Part shown: positions 7,495-13,288 of the stretch, in pieces
How positions within the stretch are numbered: position 1 is the stretch's first letter
How the letters are laid out: the number at the start of each line of letters is the position of its first letter
Source of the DNA: a virus
DNA length: 64,000 nucleotides
Strand: one strand, 5' to 3'
IMG/VR virus record: IMGVR_UViG_3300021185_003040
Span: 1-64,000 of that record
Position numbers and translations under genes: made by a program
Notes under the pieces: model-generated
The model's input: only the letters and a program-made list of their open reading frames with translations
What the model was told of the DNA's origin: nothing
Database searches by the model: none

Positions 7495-8311
7495 GGAAAT
7501 ATTCTTTTAAATCGTCTCTACTTGTAGGAACATTGTCCCATTTAGGATCATACCAAAACATCCTTCCGTTTCTATCTTTTCTTTTTGACATTTCACTATT
7601 ACCGTAACATAACATAAATCTTTCTTGAACTGCATTTTCTCCGAAAGGATTATCCCAATCCCTAATGCTTCCTCCTCCTTTTGCGTATGCTAACATTGGG
7701 ATATCTTTACATAGTTCTAGTATTTTAGGATATTTAGCTAGTTGCATTCCTGCTGGTAAAAAAGGATCTACGTCACCTGCTCTAAAAATTATCTCTGCTC
7801 TTAAGTAATTGCCTATTCCATTAAAATATTTTTGGTTCATCAGGACTTCATAGAGTGGTTTCTTGAAAGCGCGTGACGTTAGATTAGTCATTATATCTTT
7901 CCAAAAAGAATCAAAGGAGGTCGTTGGATCCTCTCCTCGTGTATCATTCCACCATAACCCTTGTTTCCACTTGCCAAATCGGCGAACATCTACAAATGAG
8001 AGTGTAGTTCCATCCCTTCTATTAAATTTTAGATGTGAGTGCTTAGGTTCTTGTCCTGAATTAGTAAGTTTAAAATATCCACTCATTCCCATTGTCATTC
8101 TAATAGGAATAATCTGATCTGAATTATTATCTAAAATCATAAGGACCATTTCCTTTCCCTTAGATTCTGCCTTAACTCTGAAAGATTTAAATGGAATATC
8201 GAGGTCTTCGCACTTATGTTCTGGGTTTTTAGAAACATTAACATAGTTTGCACCTTCTGATACTTGATTGACGTAGTCTGCTGTAAATTTTAATTCTGCT
8301 AATTCTGGCAT
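7478..8311 (-). CDS. Fpg/Nei-family DNA glycosylase-AP lyase
   Basis: The 277-residue protein starts MPELAE, matching the MPEL catalytic N-terminus in which Pro (residue 2 before Met removal) is the nucleophile and Glu3 assists. It continues with MTMGMSGYF, FVDVRRFGKW and the helix-two-turn-helix NQKYFNGIGNYLRAEIIF. The C-terminal part (SKRKDRNGRMFWYDPKW) lacks the four zinc cysteines and looks like the zincless finger of NEIL1-type enzymes. It should excise oxidised bases. A late-type promoter box lies just upstream at 8316-8327. Confidence 0.9.
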   Translation of the reverse strand: MPELAELKFTADYVNQVSEGANYVNVSKNPEHKCEDLDIPFKSFRVKAESKGKEMVLMILDNNSDQIIPIRMTMGMSGYFKLTNSGQEPKHSHLKFNRRDGTTLSFVDVRRFGKWKQGLWWNDTRGEDPTTSFDSFWKDIMTNLTSRAFKKPLYEVLMNQKYFNGIGNYLRAEIIFRAGDVDPFLPAGMQLAKYPKILELCKDIPMLAYAKGGGSIRDWDNPFGENAVQERFMLCYGNSEMSKRKDRNGRMFWYDPKWDNVPTSRDDLKEYFHGDRS

Positions 8312-8315
8312 ATTA

Positions 8316-8327
8316 TTTATATATGGG
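8316..8327 (-). promoter_or_regulatory. Late-promoter-like ATATATAAA box
   Basis: On the minus strand this reads CCCATATATAAA, five bases before the glycosylase ATG. It matches the recurrent box seen ahead of structural genes, but the short distance to the start makes it one of the weaker members. Confidence 0.4.
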
Positions 8328-8340
8328 TTTTACAAAAAGT

Positions 8341-8520
8341 TTATTCGAAAAATCCTTTGATAAAATGAAATAAGTAAAATGGCCATGCTAGTGTCAAGAA
8401 AATAGATTCTAAAAGGGTAAATCTTTTTCCATCATAGTCTTCAATATATTTCGACTGAATATCATGAGATATGTGTAAAAATAAAGAGAATAAAACGCCA
8501 ATGTACAAATAGGTCATCAT
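8341..8520 (-). CDS. Small membrane protein (59 aa)
   Basis: A 59-residue ORF from an ATG at 8520, one base from the stop of the upstream gene. It has two hydrophobic segments (about residues 2-17 and 38-57) separated by a charged loop (DIQSKYIEDYDGKR), consistent with a two-pass inner-membrane protein. No family recognised. Confidence 0.6.
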   Translation of the reverse strand: MMTYLYIGVLFSLFLHISHDIQSKYIEDYDGKRFTLLESIFLTLAWPFYLFHFIKGFFE

Positions 8521-8521
8521 A

Positions 8522-8755
8522 TTAAAATGGTAATGGATCTTCTTCTATTGATTTAATCATTTGCTCCGTTCTAAGTTTTTGAATATCTACTTTCTTTGTG
8601 TTAAAGGAAGCGAAAGGAGTTTGGTGTAATTGTGTTACGTCCCATGATTGGCCGTACTTATTTTCTTGATTGTCAGCGATAAGTTCACCCTTTGAAAGAG
8701 CATGTTTATCGTTATCTGCATCAATGTATACTTCAAATGTTACTGTATATCTCAT
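8522..8755 (-). CDS. Small hypothetical protein (77 aa)
   Basis: A 77-residue protein starting with strands (RYTVTFEVYIDADNDKHALSK), a layout common in small phage proteins of the alpha-beta type. Its ATG shares one base with the stop of the upstream membrane peptide. Function unknown. Confidence 0.65.
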   Translation of the reverse strand: MRYTVTFEVYIDADNDKHALSKGELIADNQENKYGQSWDVTQLHQTPFASFNTKKVDIQKLRTEQMIKSIEEDPLPF

Positions 8756-8871
8756 TAGTTTACCATTTTTAAAAGGTTAGAAACAAGTAGAATCATATAA
8801 AGTCCAAATGCAGTAATTAGGACGATGTCTACGCTATCAATCTGCTTAAGTGTATGTTTTAGTTTACGCAT
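8755..8871 (-). CDS. Single-pass membrane peptide (38 aa)
   Basis: A 38-residue ORF, too short for routine ORF calling, with a basic N-terminus (MRKLKHTLKQ) and one membrane segment (VLITAFGLYMILLVSNLL). It overlaps the upstream gene by 8 bases and the next gene by one base, the tight packing expected of a real phage gene. Confidence 0.5.
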   Translation of the reverse strand: MRKLKHTLKQIDSVDIVLITAFGLYMILLVSNLLKMVN

Positions 8872-9208
8872 TCTTACTAAGAGTTTTTCTATAGTTAACT
8901 ACGGCTTTTGCAAGTCTGTCTAAACGCTCGCTTGGATCTTCGATCATAATCCTTTCAGTTGAAGGCCATGTGGTTCCATTCCATTCATGCATTGATTTCT
9001 TAGTAGGATTTAATTGATAGATCGTTCGATGAGACCATTCATATCCTTTGTAATTTTCGTAATTACGAGTATATGCTCTACGAATATATCCACTTTCATA
9101 AGAAAGATAGTCAGTATTCGTGATAGGATCGTGGTAACAAATAGTTCCATTGTCGGCTTGCGTCTGTGAAGTTACTTCAACGCATTTGAGTGATTGTAGT
9201 TTATTCAT
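8864..9208 (-). CDS. Hypothetical protein (114 aa)
   Basis: The ATG at 9208 (MNKLQSLKCVEV) is chosen over the longer frame reaching 9280, which would run into the upstream gene. The 114-residue protein has Tyr- and Trp-rich strands (ICYHDPITNTDYLSYESGY). No family recognised. Confidence 0.65.
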   Translation of the reverse strand: MNKLQSLKCVEVTSQTQADNGTICYHDPITNTDYLSYESGYIRRAYTRNYENYKGYEWSHRTIYQLNPTKKSMHEWNGTTWPSTERIMIEDPSERLDRLAKAVVNYRKTLSKNA

Positions 9209-9218
9209 TTTATTTTTT

Positions 9219-9419
9219 TTAGTAGAAAAGAGACATTGCAACACGAAGACCTTCTTCGGTAGCTTTATGAAAAGAATCAATACGAGGATTCAAAGAATCT
9301 GAATCTTTGTATTCTTTAAGAGCGGCTTTAATTGCACCGCGTTTAGTTTTGGCCCACACTGTGTTCCAACCGCCACCTTCAAAGGTGAACATATATTGTT
9401 TGTTTTTTAATTCTGCCAT
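9219..9419 (-). CDS. Small hypothetical protein (66 aa)
   Basis: A 66-residue protein with a strand-strand-helix pattern (YMFTFEGGGWNTVWAKTKRGAIKAALKEY), reminiscent of small phage DNA-binding or inhibitor folds, though no named family is recognised. It is the first gene after the 32-base element copy C, 30 bases upstream. Confidence 0.65.
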   Translation of the reverse strand: MAELKNKQYMFTFEGGGWNTVWAKTKRGAIKAALKEYKDSDSLNPRIDSFHKATEEGLRVAMSLFY

Positions 9420-9448
9420 AATGGTTTCTTTTATTAATTATTACTCTA

Positions 9449-9480
9449 CTAATATAAGCAAAAAATCTGAGATAAAAAAA
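9449..9480 (-). promoter_or_regulatory. Conserved 32-base promoter-like element, copy C
   Basis: Minus-strand T-run, ATCTC, 12-base spacer and TATATTAG, located 12 bases after the stop of 9492-9719 and 30 bases before the gene ending at 9219. Confidence 0.6.
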
Positions 9481-9491
9481 TTCTAGGCTGT

Positions 9492-9719
9492 TTATTTTTG
9501 ATTTTTTTTTCTTTTTTTATTAAACTTAGCCCATTGCTTAGCCGCTTCCTTCTCCTCTTCGTATTTTTCAAGAACGTTAAAGAAGCCTTCATAGTCATAT
9601 TCTTCTGACCTGAAAGCTTCTCTAATTCTCGATTGCTCGTCTTCACATCCTTTCATCCATCCCATTATGAATGCAAATGCTCCTAAGAAAATCGTTAAAA
9701 ATAATCCTTCTATTCCCAT
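9492..9719 (-). CDS. Small membrane-anchored protein (75 aa)
   Basis: The 75-residue protein has one N-terminal membrane segment (LFLTIFLGAFAFIMGWM) followed by a charged, probably cytoplasmic helix rich in Glu and Lys. Start and upstream stop share one base. No family recognised. Confidence 0.6.
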   Translation of the reverse strand: MGIEGLFLTIFLGAFAFIMGWMKGCEDEQSRIREAFRSEEYDYEGFFNVLEKYEEEKEAAKQWAKFNKKRKKNQK

Positions 9720-10003
9720 TATTTCAATTTTTGTAAAAGATTATCAATATCTTTTTTAGAAGTCCATCCTGCAACTTCGTCTTCAGTATCTATAAATTTA
9801 GAAGTGACAAAACTTCCGTCTTTGGAGTTCTCCCATATAGCAACTTCGAATGAAGAGTATTGTGTAGAGTCTAAGCCATCCTCTCGAGGATTACTGTAAA
9901 CAAACTTACCAGCCTGAATACTCACTGTAACTTCTTTGAATTTTGCAGTAGCTCCTACGCCACCGTGCGTTTGTTTGTTAAATGTTAAATCTTTGAATTT
10001 CAT
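9719..10003 (-). CDS. Hypothetical protein (94 aa)
   Basis: A 94-residue protein with alternating strands (VTVSIQAGKFVYSN; SFEVAIWENS) and a short C-terminal helix. It sits between a HAD phosphatase and a membrane protein in a tight minus-strand operon. Function unknown. Confidence 0.65.
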   Translation of the reverse strand: MKFKDLTFNKQTHGGVGATAKFKEVTVSIQAGKFVYSNPREDGLDSTQYSSFEVAIWENSKDGSFVTSKFIDTEDEVAGWTSKKDIDNLLQKLK

Positions 10004-10013
10004 ATCTTTTATT

Positions 10014-10472
10014 TTAAAAATTACCGTCAGCTACTTGAAAGCAAGTGATACCATTATCTCTCCACATTTGAACTACTTTATCTCTATCGTCAAAGACACA
10101 TGTAATATCGTCAGTGTTTGGAAATAAATCATCAAGCCACTTTTTCTTTAATACATCATCTTTCATAAACTTAAAACCTCCAGCAGTTGGTCGCATCTTT
10201 AAAACATCAAATGGAATATCAAGATCGTTTAACCAATCTTTCGTTGCGTCTTTAGTAGCTTTAGATCTTCCACTAAAAATTACAACACGATGTCCATCTT
10301 TTTTAAGAAGTCGTGCCATGTGAATAACTGGCCAATTCGGTTTATCTAATTGAATGTTTGCTGGATCGAAGAAAGTGTCCCAATCCATTTTACCATTATC
10401 TTTTGTGGAAATAGCTCTCCTATCGTCGATAAGAGCGAGAGTTCCATCTAAATCGAAAATTACTGTTTTCAT
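10014..10472 (-). CDS. HAD-family phosphatase, polynucleotide-kinase 3'-phosphatase-like
   Basis: The 152-residue protein starts MKTVIFDLDGTLA (motif I DxDGT), has VVIFSGRSKATKD (motif II, with the S-G-R typical of phage PNK phosphatase domains), and CVFDDRDKVVQMWRDNG (motif IV). This resembles the C-terminal phosphatase domain of T4 PseT-type enzymes, which removes 3'-phosphates from nucleic acid ends. No kinase domain is attached. An alternative is a nucleotidase of similar fold. Confidence 0.75.
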   Translation of the reverse strand: MKTVIFDLDGTLALIDDRRAISTKDNGKMDWDTFFDPANIQLDKPNWPVIHMARLLKKDGHRVVIFSGRSKATKDATKDWLNDLDIPFDVLKMRPTAGGFKFMKDDVLKKKWLDDLFPNTDDITCVFDDRDKVVQMWRDNGITCFQVADGNF

Positions 10473-10482
10473 TTTTATATTT

Positions 10483-10710
10483 TTAAAGGTTATCTCTTAC
10501 TGAGTTTTTAATTAACATTTGAGAAGTAGGAGCGATTCCAAAACTAACCCAATTGTCAGAGTCATTAAATTGTTTTCTACAATGGTCCATGATTTCGTCT
10601 GACCAGTCTAAATGGTTTCCAAGAACGTCTGTTACTGGATGCCAAACGCTTTCCCAACCATCATTTAAGAAGGTTACCCAAGCTTTTTCTAAGTTTAAAT
10701 TAAGTGACAT
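10483..10710 (-). CDS. Small hypothetical protein (75 aa)
   Basis: A 75-residue protein with several Trp residues (WVTFLNDGWESVWHP; DNWVSFGIAP). First gene after the 32-base element copy D. No family recognised. Confidence 0.6.
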   Translation of the reverse strand: MSLNLNLEKAWVTFLNDGWESVWHPVTDVLGNHLDWSDEIMDHCRKQFNDSDNWVSFGIAPTSQMLIKNSVRDNL

Positions 10711-10738
10711 ATCTTTTGCTTTATTGATTATTACTATA

Positions 10739-10770
10739 CTAATATAAGCAAAATATCTGAGATAAAAAAA
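10739..10770 (-). promoter_or_regulatory. Conserved 32-base promoter-like element, copy D
   Basis: Same conserved blocks and length as the other copies, read on the minus strand, 29 bases before the start codon at 10710 and 28 bases after the upstream stop at 10798. Confidence 0.6.
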
Positions 10771-10797
10771 TATTTAGGCAATTATTTTCAAATTATT

Positions 10798-11283
10798 TTA
10801 ATCCCACCATCCTCGGATGTTATGGGATATAAATTTCCATACTAATTTCTCTGCTTTAATTTGCTTTTCTTTAGACTGTTTAAATAGTTTATCAAAGGTT
10901 TCTTTAACTTTATCTTTGTTTTCCCACTTCTCGTATTCATAATTAATATATGAAGTTCCATCTCTTCTTCCAGTGTCTTCAAAGTTCCAATCTAATACGT
11001 TATCACCATAAATCTTTTTCATCTGATCTTGGTATTCCATTCCATATTCTTCATCGTAAACTTTATCAAGAAGTTCGATAGCGGTTTTAATTCTCTTAGC
11101 TCTCATATCGGAATCGATGGCATACGCTCTATCTGATTCCATAAAATTAGAAGTACGTATTAATTGATGTTTAAATAAATCAATTGCGTATCTATAATCA
11201 AAATCATAACCTTTCCAAATAATTGGCAAGTAATCTAAGACTCTTTTAATTTGTCTGTATTTTCTTTTAAACCAGTACGCCAT
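10798..11283 (-). CDS. Hypothetical protein, aromatic and charged (161 aa)
   Basis: A 161-residue mostly helical protein (FKRKYRQIKRVLDYLPIIWKG at the start; a KVKETFDKLFKQSKEKQ helix near the end). This resembles conserved uncharacterised phage proteins that I cannot name. It overlaps the upstream RmlC gene by 17 bases. Confidence 0.65.
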   Translation of the reverse strand: MAYWFKRKYRQIKRVLDYLPIIWKGYDFDYRYAIDLFKHQLIRTSNFMESDRAYAIDSDMRAKRIKTAIELLDKVYDEEYGMEYQDQMKKIYGDNVLDWNFEDTGRRDGTSYINYEYEKWENKDKVKETFDKLFKQSKEKQIKAEKLVWKFISHNIRGWWD

Positions 11284-11845
11284 ATTTTTTAGTATATTCC
11301 TTTAGCGTAATACCTTCTTTATCCTTTTCGGAGACTAAGATGTCTGATATATTGAATTGTGTAAGTATACTCTTATCTATAGTCAGATCTATATCCTTGT
11401 CGGTCCATAGGAGACACTCCTCTGCACTCTTATCATATTCTTTAGTACATTTATATGAAAAGATTGTATCATCCTCAAGGGCAAGAAACGCATGGCCAAA
11501 TCCGGCTGGAATCCAAAATTGATTTCCTATGTGCGCACTTAATAATACATAAGTCCATTCTCCATAGGATGGAGAACCAGGTCTAAGATCTACCGCGAAA
11601 TCTACAACAGCTCCTTTAGAAACTCTTACTAATTTTCCTTGAGCACTATCTCCGGTTTGTAAATGTATTCCTCTAAATACTCCTTTCTTAGAAACAGATT
11701 GATTATCTTGTAGAAATTCTTCTGTAATTCCAAGTTCTTTAATTTTTGAAGATTTGAATGTTTCTATAAACTCTCCTCTTTCATCTTCAAATTTTCCAGG
11801 TCTTAATTCTAATAATCCTGAAATGCTAAATTTTCTTGATTTCAT
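11267..11845 (-). CDS. rfbC: dTDP-4-dehydrorhamnose 3,5-epimerase-like (RmlC)
   Basis: The 192-residue cupin protein follows the RmlC pattern: DERGEFIETFK, DNQSVSKKGVFRGIHLQ (with the catalytic His in RG-x-H), KLVRVSKGAVVDFAVDLR, WIPAGFGHAFLALEDDT and the C-terminal WTDKDIDL. It would epimerise dTDP-4-keto-6-deoxyglucose at C3 and C5, using the product of RmlB, encoded far away at 58602. RmlA and RmlD are not seen in the window, so the substrate may come from the host or the product may be another deoxy sugar. Confidence 0.9.
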   Translation of the reverse strand: MKSRKFSISGLLELRPGKFEDERGEFIETFKSSKIKELGITEEFLQDNQSVSKKGVFRGIHLQTGDSAQGKLVRVSKGAVVDFAVDLRPGSPSYGEWTYVLLSAHIGNQFWIPAGFGHAFLALEDDTIFSYKCTKEYDKSAEECLLWTDKDIDLTIDKSILTQFNISDILVSEKDKEGITLKEYTKKYGVLV

Positions 11846-11848
11846 ATT

Positions 11849-12247
11849 TTATCTTTTTCCTCCATTATAAGGTTTTGCTAAACCTTCGTTTAATAATACT
11901 TGATTTATACTAATTGATATAGGTCTAGTTTCACCTTCATGGACATGAACTTCATGATAACCATTATATAGTTCTCCTAGCGCTCTTCCATATTTATCCA
12001 CTTCTTTAGAAACCAATACGAATTCATTGTTTCCTTGTTCTAGTAACTGCACTAGTCTTTCTTTAGATTTAAGACCTGCTCTTTTTTCTACTAGATCTCT
12101 AGTCCTAGTTTCAGGAGTATCGATTCCATGTAGTCTAACGTTTACTTTTTTCCAAATATCAAATCCTAAATCTACATGTGCCCATACAGTATCTCCGTCT
12201 ACTACTCTAATTAGTTTTGCGTTAAAGGTGTAGTTAGGCGTTATCAT
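11849..12247 (-). CDS. Staphylococcal nuclease (thermonuclease) homologue
   Basis: The 132-residue protein has the SNase core: VVDGDTVWA near residue 16, VRLHGIDTPE, then VSKEVDKYGRALGELY and a C-terminal LLNEGLAKPYNGG. The Asp, Arg and Glu that bind calcium and cleave phosphodiesters appear kept. No signal peptide is present, so it should act inside the cell, perhaps in host DNA breakdown. Its ATG lies within the end of the upstream small ORF. Confidence 0.85.
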   Translation of the reverse strand: MITPNYTFNAKLIRVVDGDTVWAHVDLGFDIWKKVNVRLHGIDTPETRTRDLVEKRAGLKSKERLVQLLEQGNNEFVLVSKEVDKYGRALGELYNGYHEVHVHEGETRPISISINQVLLNEGLAKPYNGGKR

Positions 12248-12413
12248 GTGTCGATGTTGTAAACCAATAAGGATCTGTTCCTCGCTGTGGTTGGTAAGGT
12301 AAATAAGTTGTAGGACGAGTGTATGAATCCTCTGGTGTAAGAAGAACGACAGCTTCCGCTGCTGTTATCTTATTTTCGTCTAGTAGTTTTTGAACTAGTT
12401 CCGCTCTTGTCAT
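12234..12413 (-). CDS. Small hypothetical protein (59 aa)
   Basis: The ATG at 12413 opens a 59-residue ORF with a helical N-terminus (MTRAELVQKLLDENKITAAE) and a Pro/Tyr-rich C-terminus. The helix resembles short phage peptides that bind protein partners. It overlaps both neighbours (44 bases with the PspC gene, 14 with the nuclease gene), supporting coupled translation. Confidence 0.6.
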   Translation of the reverse strand: MTRAELVQKLLDENKITAAEAVVLLTPEDSYTRPTTYLPYQPQRGTDPYWFTTSTHDNA

Positions 12414-12606
12414 TTGTTTTTGTTTTTTTATTTGCTGGCAATATTAACCAAAATATAATGTATATTAATATTGATGGGATTGTGGGTGTAAAGAAAGCTA
12501 ATATGAATAGAAGTCTGAATATTAATGGATCAATTCCAAAATAATATCCGAAACCGTCACATATTCCAGCAATCTTTCCTCTACTACCTCTGTGTACTTT
12601 TCTCAT
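12370..12606 (-). CDS. PspC-domain membrane protein
   Basis: The 78-residue protein matches the PspC fold: a short N-terminal RGSRGKIAGICDGFGYYFGIDPLIFR-type segment (residues 7-32) followed by a membrane segment FILAFFTPTIPSILIYIIFWLI and a Lys-rich tail. PspC domains sense or respond to membrane stress in bacteria. In a phage it may protect or remodel the host inner membrane. The C-terminal coding end overlaps the next ORF by 44 bases. Confidence 0.85.
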   Translation of the reverse strand: MRKVHRGSRGKIAGICDGFGYYFGIDPLIFRLLFILAFFTPTIPSILIYIIFWLILPANKKTKTNDKSGTSSKTTRRK

Positions 12607-12665
12607 TTTAAATTATTTTCTATTAGTTATACCCCCTAAAAGCACAATGTTTCATGTGCTTTGAG

Positions 12666-12742
12666 TGGCGGCCTGGACGAGACTCGAACTCGCGACCTCA
12701 TGCGTGACAGGCATGCATTCTAACCAGCTGAACTACCAGGCC
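12666..12742 (-). tRNA. tRNA-Asp (GTC)
   Basis: Minus-strand cloverleaf with acceptor stem GGCCTGG/CCAGGCC, anticodon stem CATGC/GCATG enclosing CTGTCAC (anticodon GTC), and T-loop TTCGAGT. The 3' CCA is encoded. It lies just after the PspC-to-nuclease operon on the right side. Confidence 0.93.
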
Positions 12743-12748
12743 AATTTG

Positions 12749-12833
12749 CGGAGAAGAAGGGATTCGAACCCCTGGAACCGTGAAGTTCGCTGGTTTTCAA
12801 GACCAGTGCATTCGACCACTCTGCCACTTCTCC
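12749..12833 (-). tRNA. tRNA-Ser (TGA)
   Basis: Minus-strand class II cloverleaf with acceptor stem GGAGAAG/CTTCTCC, anticodon stem CTGGT/ACCAG enclosing CTTGAAA (anticodon TGA), an extended variable arm and T-loop TTCGAAT. CCA is not encoded (the sequence after the discriminator is CAA). It is six bases from tRNA-Asp, so the two are probably co-transcribed. Confidence 0.93.
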
Positions 12834-12873
12834 TATTCTTCAACAACTATGAGTTAATGTTTATTTATTTAAA

Positions 12874-13203
12874 TTAATTAGGAATGTTTTCCTTTTCTTT
12901 GGATTTTTGAAGATTAAAACTATCAATAATTTTATCTAATCTTAAATCCATTTCTTCTATTTCTTTCTCAAATTGAGAAATTGCTTTATCTACTCTAGAA
13001 TCTAATCTTCTATCTAGATCATCTATGCAATTATCTAAATAGTGTTCGACTGAATCTATTCTATTTTGAATTTCACTTTCGATGTGATTAATCGCCGAAT
13101 CTAATTCACCGATTTTTTTAGTTGACCTGAACAATGACACTGTCCCTAAAATAATTAGAGTTAGCACCACACCCAGACCGAATGTAATAATAGTTGTTTC
13201 CAT
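12874..13203 (-). CDS. Membrane-anchored coiled-coil protein (109 aa)
   Basis: The ATG at 13203 (METTIITFG) is chosen; an upstream in-frame ATG at 13227 is possible. A single membrane segment (FGLGVVLTLIILGTVSLF) is followed by a long heptad-patterned helix rich in Asp, Arg and Ile (DSAINHIESEIQNRIDSV; RRLDSRVDKAISQFEKEIEE). It probably forms a membrane-tethered oligomer. It follows the tape-measure candidate, so a tail- or lysis-related role is possible, but no spanin or holin motif is clear. Confidence 0.65.
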   Translation of the reverse strand: METTIITFGLGVVLTLIILGTVSLFRSTKKIGELDSAINHIESEIQNRIDSVEHYLDNCIDDLDRRLDSRVDKAISQFEKEIEEMDLRLDKIIDSFNLQKSKEKENIPN

Positions 13204-13288
13204 ATACTTATGTTTATTTTTAAGCATAGCTGTCAAAGAACTATTAATTATACTAAATAAGAGGGGGTTGTTTCAGTTAAAGTTGGAA

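Noticed and set aside
12665-12877. 70-residue plus-strand frame
   Set aside because: It covers the two tRNA genes in antisense and is explained by their conserved sequence.
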